48,515 nt of DNA from CAZWEZ01 sp964632795. Its GTDB lineage: Bacteria > Pseudomonadota > Alphaproteobacteria > Rhodospirillales > 2-02-FULL-58-16. The notes below the pieces were generated by a model. The model made no database searches. It had not been told where the DNA came from and saw only the letters and a list, made by a program, of their open reading frames with translations. The translations under genes and the position numbers were made by a program. The stretch lies in NCBI GenBank assembly GCA_964632795.1, contig CAZWEZ010000017.1, forward strand, positions 1 through 48,515. Direction: 5' to 3'. Positions 23,132-31,615 of the stretch are shown piece by piece. Positions within the stretch are counted from its first letter, which is position 1, and every line of letters begins with the position of its first letter.

Positions 23132-25393
23132 ATGAGCGGCATCACCCAGGCGCTCCGCACCGCTCAGAGCGGGCTTCGGACCAACCAGGCGGCACTCGAC
23201 GCGACCGCCAACAACATCGCCAACGTCAACTCGCCGGGCTATTCGCGCAAGATCGTCCGCCAGGAACAACGGGTCGTCGAGGGCGCCGGGGCCGGCGTCC
23301 AGATCGCCGACATCGTGCGCCAGGTCGACGAGGGCCTGCTCAAGAGCCTGCGCCTGGAGTTGAGCTCGCTGCACACGCTTGACGTCCAGGAAACCTACTA
23401 CGACCGCATGCAGGAGATGTTCGGAACGCCCGAGGGCAATTCGACGATCAGCCACATCATCAACGAATTGACCTCCACCCTGGAGGTGATGGCGGTGTCC
23501 TCGGACCGGACCCTGGAGCAGAGCGAGTTGGTCCGCTGGGGCAGGGAGCTGACCCTCAAGCTGCAGTCGATGAGCACCACCATCCAGGAACTGCGCGTGC
23601 AGGCCGATTCCGAAATCGCCAGCATCGTCACCGAGATCAACAGGCTGGTCGCCAAGATCGGCGACTACAACGACAAGATCATCCGCAGCGAAGCCACCGG
23701 CATCGAGGTCACCGACCTCAAGGACCAGCGCGACGCCGCCGTCGACAAGCTGGCCCAGTTCGTGGACATCAGATACTTCTTCCGCGCCGACGGCGACGTC
23801 GTGGTCTTCACCTCGGGCGGGCGGACCATCGTCGACAACATCCCGGCCACCCTGACCCATGACGCGGCCAGCTCGGTGGCCTCGACCACCACCCACGCCG
23901 AAGGCGATTTCGCCGGCATCTTCGTCGGCACGACGATCGCCGGCAACGACATCACCAACGAGATCCGCTCGGGCAGGCTGAAAGGGCTGATCGACCTGCG
24001 CGACGGCATCCTCCCCAACCTACAAAGCCAGATCGACGAGCTGTCCGCCGAGATCCGCGATGTCTTCAACCAGATCCACAACCGCGGTACGTCGTTTCCC
24101 GGCATCCAGTCGCTGACCGGCACGCGGAACTTCATCGAGCCGACGTCCCAGAAGGTGCTGATCAGCGGCACCGGCGACACCCGGGTGATCCTGTTCGACG
24201 GTTCCGGCAACCAGGCGGCGTCGGTGTCGCTGAAGACCCTGATGGAAGACGCCAACTTCGGCGGCGACACCACCTACAACGCCGGCGCCGGTTACGCGAC
24301 TGGCGATTACTGGATCGTCAGCGAAATGGCCACCAACATCCAGAACTGGCTCAACGACAGTCCCCTGGTCGGCGGCGGGTCGATCACCGGCGCCGGGCTG
24401 GGACTGTCGGGGAACACGGTGTCGGCGACCAGCGGCAAGCTGGTGATCAACATCAACAGCACGTCCTACTACCTCGCCTTCCGGGACGAGAACGCCACCG
24501 ACACGCCCGGCAGCACCCATACCGACGCCACCATCCATTTCGATTCCGACAGCGACGGCGACCTCGACCCCGACGAGACGGTCAGCGGGTTCTCGAACTT
24601 CTTCGGGCTCAACGACTTCTTCGTCGACAACCTGGCCGACAACGTCCACGAATCGAACGTCTTGGCCAGCGGTTACGGCGCCGGCACGGCGGCCACCCTG
24701 AGCTTCCGCGATGCCACCGGTTCGCTGGGCACCCTGGCGGTGACCGCCGGCGAAACCCTGGCCACCATCGCCGCCAACATCACCAACAACATCACCAACG
24801 TCACCGCCACGGTGGTCCCCGATGGCTCGGGGTTCCGGCTCAGGATCTCCCACAACAACGGGGCCAGCATGACGGTCACCCAGGATGCCGGCACCGATAC
24901 CCTGCTCGACAACCTGGGCCTGCACGTCGCCGACGTCCGGGTCTCGACTTCGCTGTCGGTGCGCAGCGACATCGTCACCACCCCGGGCTACATTTCGCGC
25001 GGCGCCGCGCAATGGGATTCGGCCCTCGGCGCGGCCGGCGAGTACTACACCTCGATCGCCGACAGCACGATCGCCGTCGCCCTGGCCGAAGCGTTCACCA
25101 CCACCAACGCCTTCGATACCGCGGGCGGCATCGCCAATATCAGCGCCACCTTCGAGGGCTACGCGGCGGCCATCGTCTCGACCAACGCCACCCTCGCCGA
25201 CACCAACGCCGACACCCTCGAGTTCCAGCAGATCCTGACCAACAGCCTGCAGCAGAAATCGGACACCGTGAGGGGCGTCAACCTTGACGAGGAGATGGCG
25301 CAGCTTATCCTCCTCGAACAGGCGTACATCGCCTCGGCACGGATAATCACCGTGATCCAGAAGATGTTCGAAGCCCTGGAGCAGATACTCTAG
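23132..25393 (+). CDS. flgK: flagellar hook-associated protein FlgK (HAP1)
   Basis: 753 aa. The N-terminus MSGITQALRTAQSGLRTNQA followed by ATANNIANVNSPGYSRK, and the C-terminus VNLDEEMAQLILLEQAYIAS with VIQKMFEALEQIL, are the D0/D1 helices of FlgK. Extra surface domains in the middle (residues ~330-640) make it longer than the ~550 aa enteric protein. It is exported and forms the hook-filament junction with FlgL. The ATG at 23132 is preceded by AAAGGGGAAA; the open frame continues upstream into the palindromic element but has no site there. flgL follows 13 bases after the stop. Confidence 0.93.
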   Translation: MSGITQALRTAQSGLRTNQAALDATANNIANVNSPGYSRKIVRQEQRVVEGAGAGVQIADIVRQVDEGLLKSLRLELSSLHTLDVQETYYDRMQEMFGTPEGNSTISHIINELTSTLEVMAVSSDRTLEQSELVRWGRELTLKLQSMSTTIQELRVQADSEIASIVTEINRLVAKIGDYNDKIIRSEATGIEVTDLKDQRDAAVDKLAQFVDIRYFFRADGDVVVFTSGGRTIVDNIPATLTHDAASSVASTTTHAEGDFAGIFVGTTIAGNDITNEIRSGRLKGLIDLRDGILPNLQSQIDELSAEIRDVFNQIHNRGTSFPGIQSLTGTRNFIEPTSQKVLISGTGDTRVILFDGSGNQAASVSLKTLMEDANFGGDTTYNAGAGYATGDYWIVSEMATNIQNWLNDSPLVGGGSITGAGLGLSGNTVSATSGKLVININSTSYYLAFRDENATDTPGSTHTDATIHFDSDSDGDLDPDETVSGFSNFFGLNDFFVDNLADNVHESNVLASGYGAGTAATLSFRDATGSLGTLAVTAGETLATIAANITNNITNVTATVVPDGSGFRLRISHNNGASMTVTQDAGTDTLLDNLGLHVADVRVSTSLSVRSDIVTTPGYISRGAAQWDSALGAAGEYYTSIADSTIAVALAEAFTTTNAFDTAGGIANISATFEGYAAAIVSTNATLADTNADTLEFQQILTNSLQQKSDTVRGVNLDEEMAQLILLEQAYIASARIITVIQKMFEALEQIL

Positions 25394-25406
25394 CCAAGAG
25401 GGAGCC

Positions 25407-27242
25407 ATGACCCGGATCGCCAACCTCGCCGCCAACAACGCCCTCGTCGGCTACCTGCTGCGCACCCAGTCGCGTCTGCACGAGACCGAGATCCAGATCG
25501 CCAGCGAGAAGATCTCCCAGACCTACGCCGGGATCGCCGAGAACTCCGAACGCCTGGTCACCATCGAGAACACCACCAACATCCTCAGGAGATACATCGC
25601 CGACAACGAGACCATGGAGCTGCGCTACAACATCGCCTCCACCGCCCTCGAAGCCATGCGGACCACGGTCAGCGGCTTCAAGTCCACCCTCAACAACTTC
25701 GCGACCGCCGGCATCACCGACCGCGAGAACATCGACAACATCCAGGAGGCGGCCTTCCGGGCGCTCAAGGACATGCAGGGCTACCTCAACACCACCGCCG
25801 ACGGGCGCTACCTGTTCTCGGGTGGCCGGGTCACCACCAAGCCGGTCGAACTCAACCTCTCCGACATCGCCACCTTCCAGGCCACCTACGACGGGGCGAC
25901 GATCACCTATCCGACCGGCCGCGACGGCCATGTCGCCGACTTTACGATCACCAAGGATGTGGTCACCGAACAGACCAACTGGCTGACCTTCGCCAGGGAC
26001 GACACCACCGGACCGCCGCCGGTGGGGCGGATCACGGCGACCAGCAACGGCGATTTCGCCAACGTCAAGGTGGGAAGCAAGATCACCGTTTCGGGCACCG
26101 CCTCCAACGACGGCACCTACACGGTGGCCGCCGTCGATACCACCAACAGCCGTTGGTTCCAGGTGGTCACCGAGATGCTGACCGACACCACGGCGGCCCC
26201 CGACACCGGCACCCCGGCCGGTTCCATCACCATCACCACGGCCGACGAAACCGTGCTCGGCACCGGCAGCTTCACCGACCTCACCTTCGACCGCGCCGCC
26301 GGCACCATCACGGCCGGCGCCGGGACGCCGTTCTCGGGGCTGTCGGCGGGCGAGGCGTTCACCGTCGCCAACTCCGAGGACGCCGGCAACGACGGCACCT
26401 ACACCATCGAATCGGTGACCTCGACGGTGATCACCATCAAGCAGAAGAAGCTGACCGACGAGGGCGCCGCCGGCACCACCACCCTTAACCTGGGTCCTGG
26501 CGTCCTCACCTTCACCCAGAACGTCGGCAGCGATGACCGGATCGCCGGCGCCATCGGCAACTTCAGCAACGTCACCGTCGGCATGCAAGTGACCATCGCC
26601 GGTACGCTCGGAGCATTCAATGACCGCGACTACACCGTCAGGGCCGTGGCCGCGGACGGTTCCTACATCGATGTCCTGGAGGACGTCGGTGCTACAGGCC
26701 TTACCGATGCAGGGACCACGGCCATCGTCACCGAGGCCGCCGGCACCATCACCGCCACCTCTTATTACAACGGCGATCACGTCAGCCTCACCCACCGCGT
26801 CGACAGCAACCGCGACTTCGCTTACGACATCAACGCCAGCGACCCCGCCTTCGAGAAGGCGATCCGGGCGATGTCGATCATCGCCCAGGGCGCGTTCGCC
26901 ACCGAAGGCGGCCTCGACAAGAACTCCAGCCGGATCAGCGAGGCCATGTCCCTGCTCGACCACGCCCTCGAGGCGACCCCCAGCGCCAGCCTCCCCAACG
27001 AGCTGACCAGCAACTTCGAATCGATGCAGATGAACCTCGGCTTCAACCAGGTCCTCCTCGACGTGACCAACAGGAACCACGAAAAGTTCATCGGCTTCCT
27101 CGAACAGAGGATCGCCGACGCCGAGAACATCGACCCGCTTACAGCCATCACACAGCTTCTCGACGACTCGCGAGCCCTGGAGGCCTCGTATCAGGCCCTG
27201 GCCCGCATCCGCCAGCTCAATCTCCATGATTTCCTGATATAA
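25407..27242 (+). CDS. flgL: flagellar hook-associated protein FlgL (HAP3)
   Basis: 611 aa, about twice the usual length. The N-terminal coiled coil (residues 1-140, RIANLAANNALVGYLLRTQS ... YLNTTADGRYLFSGGR) and the C-terminal one (QVLLDVTNRNHEKFIGFLEQ) are those of FlgL/flagellin. Between them, residues ~207-262, ~290-358 and ~365-428 hold three tandem copies of a module with the core (I)TVSGTASNDGTYTV, related to one in FlgE paralogue 1. It is exported and joins FlgK to the filament. The ribosome site is GAGGGAG. The TAA stop overlaps the ATACCAA tip of a repeat. Confidence 0.9.
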   Translation: MTRIANLAANNALVGYLLRTQSRLHETEIQIASEKISQTYAGIAENSERLVTIENTTNILRRYIADNETMELRYNIASTALEAMRTTVSGFKSTLNNFATAGITDRENIDNIQEAAFRALKDMQGYLNTTADGRYLFSGGRVTTKPVELNLSDIATFQATYDGATITYPTGRDGHVADFTITKDVVTEQTNWLTFARDDTTGPPPVGRITATSNGDFANVKVGSKITVSGTASNDGTYTVAAVDTTNSRWFQVVTEMLTDTTAAPDTGTPAGSITITTADETVLGTGSFTDLTFDRAAGTITAGAGTPFSGLSAGEAFTVANSEDAGNDGTYTIESVTSTVITIKQKKLTDEGAAGTTTLNLGPGVLTFTQNVGSDDRIAGAIGNFSNVTVGMQVTIAGTLGAFNDRDYTVRAVAADGSYIDVLEDVGATGLTDAGTTAIVTEAAGTITATSYYNGDHVSLTHRVDSNRDFAYDINASDPAFEKAIRAMSIIAQGAFATEGGLDKNSSRISEAMSLLDHALEATPSASLPNELTSNFESMQMNLGFNQVLLDVTNRNHEKFIGFLEQRIADAENIDPLTAITQLLDDSRALEASYQALARIRQLNLHDFLI

Positions 27243-27279
27243 TACCAAGGTTCCTATGTATTGACCCTTTGTGATCGCC
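27242..27279. repeat. ATACCA-tipped repeat fragment
   Basis: The stretch from ATACCAAGGTTCC to ATTGACCCTTTGTGATCGC closely matches 33199-33236 (ATACCAACGGTCC ... ATTGACCCCTTGTGATCGC). It begins at the flgL stop codon and ends shortly before the ribosome site of the next gene. Only one arm is present here. Confidence 0.65.
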
Positions 27280-27302
27280 GCGGGCGCGGGGAAAGGTGGC
27301 AT

Positions 27303-28334
27303 ATGGGCCGTTTTTCGATCGTCGAAGCCGATACCGATCCGGCGGTGTTCGCCGAGGCGCTGGCCGCCGAGGGTTTCGCCGAGAGGACGCTCCATCCGGT
27401 CTACGGCGATTTCGCCAGGACCTATTATCCGGTGGTGTTCGGCGACGCCCTCGCCGAGGCCTCGTTCGCCGTCACCGAGGGCGAACGGCCGGTGGGGCTG
27501 GTCCAGTGCTCGGTCATGGACGGGGTCCTGTCCCACTACGGGTTCCCGATCCGCTTCTTCCTCGACCAGGGGCTGACGCCCGGCGAGCGGCGCAAGTGCG
27601 TGAGCGCCGCCTTCCGCCACATCGAGGAGATGGCCGAGGGCTCGGGGTTCGCCACGGCCCGGGTTTCGGGCGGCCTCGGGAACGGCTTCCTGTCGCCGGT
27701 CGATCAGGCCTGCCTCGACCGCGCCGGCCGGCCGGAGGTGCGGATCCGCGCCGAGGCCGACCTGTCGCTGGATGAGGACGCGCTGCGCCGGGACGTCCGC
27801 GACAGCTACCGCTCGCTGATCAACCGCGGGCGGCGCGACCTCGAACTGGCCTACGTCAACCCGGACAACCCCGACCCCCGGATGTTCGACGACTACCGCC
27901 TGTTCCACGCCCGGGTTGCCGGCCGCGAGGTCCACGGCAAGGCCGTGTGGTCGACCATGTTCGACCATATCGCCGAAGGCGGCGGCGAACTGTGCATGGG
28001 CTACGCCGAGGACGGCGAGCTGGTCGCCGGGACCATGGTGATGGAGGAGCCCGACACCACCCTCTACTTCTCGGCGGTCTACGATCGTGAGCGCTTCGAC
28101 AAACCGATCGGCCACTGGCCGCTGTTCGACGCCATGATCCGGGCCAAGGGGCGCGGGCGGCGCCACTTCGACCTCGGCGAGGTGTTTCCGCGCGGCACCG
28201 TGAGCGCCAAGGAGTTCAACATCGGCTTCTTCAAGAAGGGCTTCACGTCGCGCCAGGTGGCCGAAACCGTGTGGACCGTCCCCTTCGCCGAGGGCGGCCA
28301 ACCGGCGTCCGATCAGGACCTTGCAATACGATGA
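27303..28334 (+). CDS. FemAB/BioF2-like acyltransferase (GNAT fold)
   Basis: 343 aa from the ATG at 27303 (GGGGAAAGGTGG upstream). The C-terminal half, with DYRLFHARVAGREVHGKAVW, LCMGYAEDGELVAGTMVM and TTLYFSAVYDRERFDKPIGH, follows the BioF2-like acetyltransferase (PF13480/FemAB) pattern, ending HFDLGEVFPRGTVSAKEFNI. Such proteins transfer acyl or aminoacyl groups, often in surface-polysaccharide or peptidoglycan modification. The first half (~150 residues) is a second, more divergent GNAT-like lobe, as in FemAB enzymes. Its position between flgL and a B12-binding radical SAM gene suggests a role in modifying a flagellar glycan sugar; this is inference. Confidence 0.72.
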   Translation: MGRFSIVEADTDPAVFAEALAAEGFAERTLHPVYGDFARTYYPVVFGDALAEASFAVTEGERPVGLVQCSVMDGVLSHYGFPIRFFLDQGLTPGERRKCVSAAFRHIEEMAEGSGFATARVSGGLGNGFLSPVDQACLDRAGRPEVRIRAEADLSLDEDALRRDVRDSYRSLINRGRRDLELAYVNPDNPDPRMFDDYRLFHARVAGREVHGKAVWSTMFDHIAEGGGELCMGYAEDGELVAGTMVMEEPDTTLYFSAVYDRERFDKPIGHWPLFDAMIRAKGRGRRHFDLGEVFPRGTVSAKEFNIGFFKKGFTSRQVAETVWTVPFAEGGQPASDQDLAIR

Positions 28335-28439
28335 CCAATGCCTATCTGAAAGACGGGGTAGCGGCCAATCCGCGGCACCGCCGCCGGCCGCTCCCAGGCA
28401 GAAGCCGACCAACATCTTGGGCAGAAAGCTGGTGATGTC

Positions 28440-29786
28440 ATGTCTGGTAAAATCGTTCTCGCCTTTCCCCACATCGACGACGGGAAACAATACCACCACC
28501 TCCCCTTGAGCACCCTCTCGGTGGCCGCTCCCCTGGAGCGCCTGGGAGTGGACTACGAGATCTACGACGAGCGGGTCGACGACCCGGAGCGCCTGAAGAC
28601 GCTGCTCGAGGACGCCTTCCTGTTCGGGGTCACCATGTTCACCGGCTTCCAGACCCACCGGGGCCACGCCCTCCTCAAGCAGGCCAAGGAGCGCCATCCC
28701 TCCATCGTCACCATCGCCGGCGGCCCCCACGTCACCGCGCTGCCGTTCCAGACCGCCGACGACCCTTACGTGGACTACGCCGTGGGCGGCTTCGGCGAGG
28801 CCGCCTTCTTCGAGTTCGTGGCGCGGATCCTGGACCACGGAGGCCTCGACGGCTGCCACATCCCCGGCCTCTACCACGCCAACGGGAGCGACGTCTCCCT
28901 GGCCCCGTCGACGACCACGCCGCCGACCAGGAAGTTCGACGGCGAATACTGGGACCCCCTGCCCTACCACAAGATCGATGTCTCCCGGTACATCAACAAG
29001 CAGACCGAACGGGTGATGTACGTCGCCCACTACGGGTGCCCGGCGCGTTGCACGTTCTGCGCCACCACCCACTACCGCAAGTGGACGCCCAAGCCGATCG
29101 AACTGGTGCGACGGGACATCGCCACCCTGTACGAACACTACCCGTTCAAGGAGATGTGCTTCTTCGACGCCACCCTGTTCACCCGCAAGGACCGGGTCCG
29201 CGAGGTCATCGACTGCCTGGATCCCTTCCCCGGCACACGGTGGATGGCCGATGCCCGGGCGGTCGAGCTCAACAAGTACTCGACCCAGGACCTGATCGAG
29301 ATCCGGGACAAGAAGGCGGAACTCGGCTTACTGGTGGTCGGCCTCGAATCGGGCAGCCCCCACATCGCCGAAGTGGTGATGAAGAAGGGCAAGAAGCACC
29401 TCGACATGTTCCGCACCGTGGCCGGGCGGATGCACGAGGCGGGGATCATGATGATGTCGGGGTTGATCTTCGGGATTCCCGGGGAGACCACCGAGGACCT
29501 GCGCAAGACCATCGACTACGTCGAGGAGATCCGCGCCATCCACCCCGCCCTCAAGCTCTCCACGACCTTCTTCAGGCCGTTGCCCGGGACCGAGCTCTAC
29601 GAACTCCTCGACGGCCAGGGCCACATCGCCCCCAAATCGCTCGAGGACTGGGCCGCCGTCGGCGGCTCCAGCCACTTCAAGTACAACGAGTGGATGGACA
29701 TCCCGTGGCTGGAAGACGATGAAAAGGCCCGCTACCGCAAACTGTACGACGAATTCATCGACCGCCACGGCGACATCCTGGAGTGA
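28440..29786 (+). CDS. B12-binding domain radical SAM protein
   Basis: 448 aa. The N-terminal ~150 residues form a cobalamin-binding-like Rossmann domain (LSTLSVAAPLERLGVDYEIY, TIAGGPHVTALP), though the DxHxxG Co-ligating motif is not evident. The radical SAM cluster motif is HYGCPARCTFCATTHY near residue 198 (CX3CX2C). DARAVELNKYSTQDLIEIRD, VVGLESGSPHIAEVV and GLIFGIPGETTEDLRKT continue the barrel as in the MiaB/BchE/HpnP-like group. Members carry out methylation or other radical chemistry on unactivated carbon; the substrate cannot be told. It lies 105 bases after the FemAB-like gene in the same direction, in the flagellin-glycan region. Confidence 0.85.
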   Translation: MSGKIVLAFPHIDDGKQYHHLPLSTLSVAAPLERLGVDYEIYDERVDDPERLKTLLEDAFLFGVTMFTGFQTHRGHALLKQAKERHPSIVTIAGGPHVTALPFQTADDPYVDYAVGGFGEAAFFEFVARILDHGGLDGCHIPGLYHANGSDVSLAPSTTTPPTRKFDGEYWDPLPYHKIDVSRYINKQTERVMYVAHYGCPARCTFCATTHYRKWTPKPIELVRRDIATLYEHYPFKEMCFFDATLFTRKDRVREVIDCLDPFPGTRWMADARAVELNKYSTQDLIEIRDKKAELGLLVVGLESGSPHIAEVVMKKGKKHLDMFRTVAGRMHEAGIMMMSGLIFGIPGETTEDLRKTIDYVEEIRAIHPALKLSTTFFRPLPGTELYELLDGQGHIAPKSLEDWAAVGGSSHFKYNEWMDIPWLEDDEKARYRKLYDEFIDRHGDILE

Positions 29787-29824
29787 TCCCGGCGACCCCT
29801 GACGGCATTTCGTTTTCAACGAAT

Positions 29825-29994
29825 GATACCAGCGGCCACAATCACTGACTCCCCCGACCATCCTTCGACACGCCGCTTGCGCGGCTGCTCAGGATGAGAT
29901 TTTTTGAAAAATAAAGAGATTCCTCATCCTGAGCAGCGAGCGAAGCTCGCGTGTCGAAGGATGCCCACAGGTCAGTGTCTCTGACCTCTGGTAT
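29825..29994. repeat. ATACCAG-tipped inverted repeat containing a REP-like palindrome
   Basis: The inner palindrome at 29857-29963 is a full copy of the repeat at 5889-5996 (CCATCCTTCGACAC ... GTGTCGAAGGATG). It is framed by ATACCAG (29825) and CTGGTAT (ends 29994), and by CACTGAC/GTCAGTG. So two repeat types appear nested. The element lies between convergent genes (radical SAM and flaF1). Confidence 0.7.
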
Positions 29995-30011
29995 GAGGCG
30001 GACGTCGCACT

Positions 30012-30371
30012 CTAGGTCTTGTTCATGCCTTCCAGCAGGCCTTCGCTGATCTGCAGGTTGATGTTGATCAGGGTTTCGATGGTCGTGTTCTCGAGCTCTC
30101 TCTCGGCGCTTCTGAACGTTGTGTCGGCGACGAAATTGCTCAGCTTGACCAGGTTCTCCTTGACGTTCTGGGGGACGGTGCTTTCCTCGCGGTCGATCAT
30201 CGCCCGGATGGCCACCCACAGTTCCAGGTTATGGTTGAGCGCCGCCGTCATCGTCGCCGTGTCCGAGCGGTCCTGCTTCGCCTGATCCAGCATTATGGCG
30301 GCCCGGGACAAGCCGAATGCTTCTTCCTCGGGAACCTTTAGTTCCCTATCCGGGGTCTCGTTATCGGCCAT
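30012..30371 (-). CDS. flaF: flagellar biosynthesis regulator FlaF (paralogue 1)
   Basis: 119 aa from the ATG at 30371, with GGAG eight bases upstream. The segment MTAALNHNLELWVAIRAMID followed by VPQNVKENLVKLSNFV is the FlaF signature (AL..N..LW, then P..L+..L..fV). The C-terminus (TLININLQISEGLLEGMN) is shared with the second FlaF at 32529-33029 but is not a general family feature. FlaF promotes flagellin translation or export, acting against FlbT, in alphaproteobacteria; FlbT is not in this window. Monocistronic here, 230 bases downstream of the Gfo/Idh gene. Confidence 0.78.
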   Translation of the reverse strand: MADNETPDRELKVPEEEAFGLSRAAIMLDQAKQDRSDTATMTAALNHNLELWVAIRAMIDREESTVPQNVKENLVKLSNFVADTTFRSAERELENTTIETLININLQISEGLLEGMNKT

Positions 30372-30398
30372 ACCGAAATTCTCCAAATCCTCACATGC

Positions 30399-30415
30399 CC
30401 CCATGTCTCATGGGG
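30399..30415 (-). promoter_or_regulatory. hairpin in the leader of flaF1
   Basis: Perfect 7-base arms CCCCATG / CATGGGG with a 3-base loop, 27 bases upstream of the flaF1 ATG and so likely in its mRNA leader. On the plus strand it is followed by TTTTG, so it might also act as a weak terminator in that direction. Confidence 0.4.
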
Positions 30416-30472
30416 TTTTGATTGTGCTTTACATAAGCGCTCCAAGTCAAGATTCCAGCGGCTTTCAACCTA

Positions 30473-30608
30473 TCATCGCAGCTCCGTTTCCAGCGCCGCC
30501 AGGAACCGGCGGCCGGCCTCCGCCGGTGCATCCCCTCGCCGATCACCCGGTAGGCCGGGAACGATCGCTTGCGGACGGGCTCGCCGCCTGCGACGCCAGC
30601 TTGCTCAT
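30473..30608 (-). pseudogene. internally deleted, frameshifted gene remnant
   Basis: An ATG overlapping the Gfo/Idh stop (ATGA) opens MSKLASQAA and then a stop after about 21 codons. In another frame the same DNA reads EPVRKRSFPAYRVIGEG, and a third gives APAEAGRRFLAALETELR then a stop at 30473-30475, as if the C-terminus of a larger protein survives with a frameshift. The protein family is not recognised. It looks like the decayed next gene of the spsF-Gfo/Idh operon. Confidence 0.4.
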
Positions 30609-31615
30609 CGCGGCTCTCCCTTGCCGGCCATCTCGATGAGCTCGGCGCACAGCCGCTGGACGTCGAGCGCGCCGGCTCCGTCGCCGAGCAGCTCGGCGCC
30701 GCTGGCCAGGTGGGCACGCAGGTTGTCGACGGCGCGCACCATGGCCTCTCCGAAGCCGGTCCCGGTCCATTCGCCGCGTTCCAGGGTGCGCCGCGACGGG
30801 AACACGGGGTGAGTGGCGAGTCGGCGGTGGCGCAGGACCCGACCCAGGTCCTCGATGACGATCCGTCCGCGCTCCATCACCAGGTCGATCTCGAAGGTGA
30901 AGAAATGCCGGCTGTCGCTGCCCACCAGGTAGACCGGGGCGCCCTCAGCGGTGGACAGCAGGGCGTCCAGGGTCGGATCCTCGGGGCTGAAGTCGTGGCG
31001 CCGGCGGAACACCGCCTCGGCCCGCAACGGTCCGGCCAGGAAGGTGACCAGGTCGATCAGGTGGCTGCCGCAGTTGAGCACGCCCTTGGTGTAGTGGCCG
31101 GTGACCGACTGCACCGCCCCCCAGTCGCCGCCGGCGATGTCTTGGCGCAGGCGGTCCATGGATTCGTCCCAGCGCCGGAAGTAGTTGACCGCCAGCGGCC
31201 GGCCGGCGGCCCGGTAGGCCTCGACCAGGCGGGTCGAGACCTCGACGTCCCCGCTCAGCGGCTTCTCGCAGAACACCGCCCGCACCGGCATCTCCAACAG
31301 CTCCTCCAGGACCTCGGCGTGGAGGGGCGTGGGAACGCACACGCTGGCCACGTCGTAGGGGGCGCCGGCGGCCCGGCAGGCGGCCAGGCCGTCGAATCCG
31401 GCGGCGATGTCCCAGCACTCCATGAACGCCCGGCGGCGGTCGGCGTCGGGCTCGACGCAGGCGGCGACGGCGAACCCCGGGTGGTGCGAATAGGCCCCGG
31501 CGTGGGTCATGATCTCGGGTCCTTCGCCGGCCTCGTCGAAACCGCCGGCGATGTCGCCGCAGCCGACGATGAGGACCGACAGGGCTTCTCCCTCAGACGT
31601 AGCGGTGGGGGACAT
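30605..31615 (-). CDS. Gfo/Idh/MocA family oxidoreductase
   Basis: 336 aa. The Rossmann motif is VLIVGCGDIAGGFDEAG near residue 14. VFCEKPLSGDVE near residue 113 contains the EKP motif, and GVLNCGSHLIDLVTFLAG near residue 195 the catalytic G.H..D. It is an NAD(P)-dependent dehydrogenase or reductase, probably on a nucleotide sugar or nonulosonic acid precursor given its neighbours. Its first 23 bases overlap the end of the SpsF-type gene, with GGAG in frame upstream of the ATG. Similar pairs of Gfo/Idh and cytidylyltransferase genes occur in legionaminic/pseudaminic acid and flagellin glycosylation loci (Ptm-type), which supports such a role. Confidence 0.88.
   Translation of the reverse strand: MSPTATSEGEALSVLIVGCGDIAGGFDEAGEGPEIMTHAGAYSHHPGFAVAACVEPDADRRRAFMECWDIAAGFDGLAACRAAGAPYDVASVCVPTPLHAEVLEELLEMPVRAVFCEKPLSGDVEVSTRLVEAYRAAGRPLAVNYFRRWDESMDRLRQDIAGGDWGAVQSVTGHYTKGVLNCGSHLIDLVTFLAGPLRAEAVFRRRHDFSPEDPTLDALLSTAEGAPVYLVGSDSRHFFTFEIDLVMERGRIVIEDLGRVLRHRRLATHPVFPSRRTLERGEWTGTGFGEAMVRAVDNLRAHLASGAELLGDGAGALDVQRLCAELIEMAGKGEPR

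Noticed and set aside
25347..29138. A 1263-codon open frame on the minus strand
   Set aside because: It is antisense to flgL, the FemAB-like gene and the radical SAM gene, all clearly coding; the product is Gly/Val/Asp-rich with no family features, as expected opposite GC-rich coding DNA.
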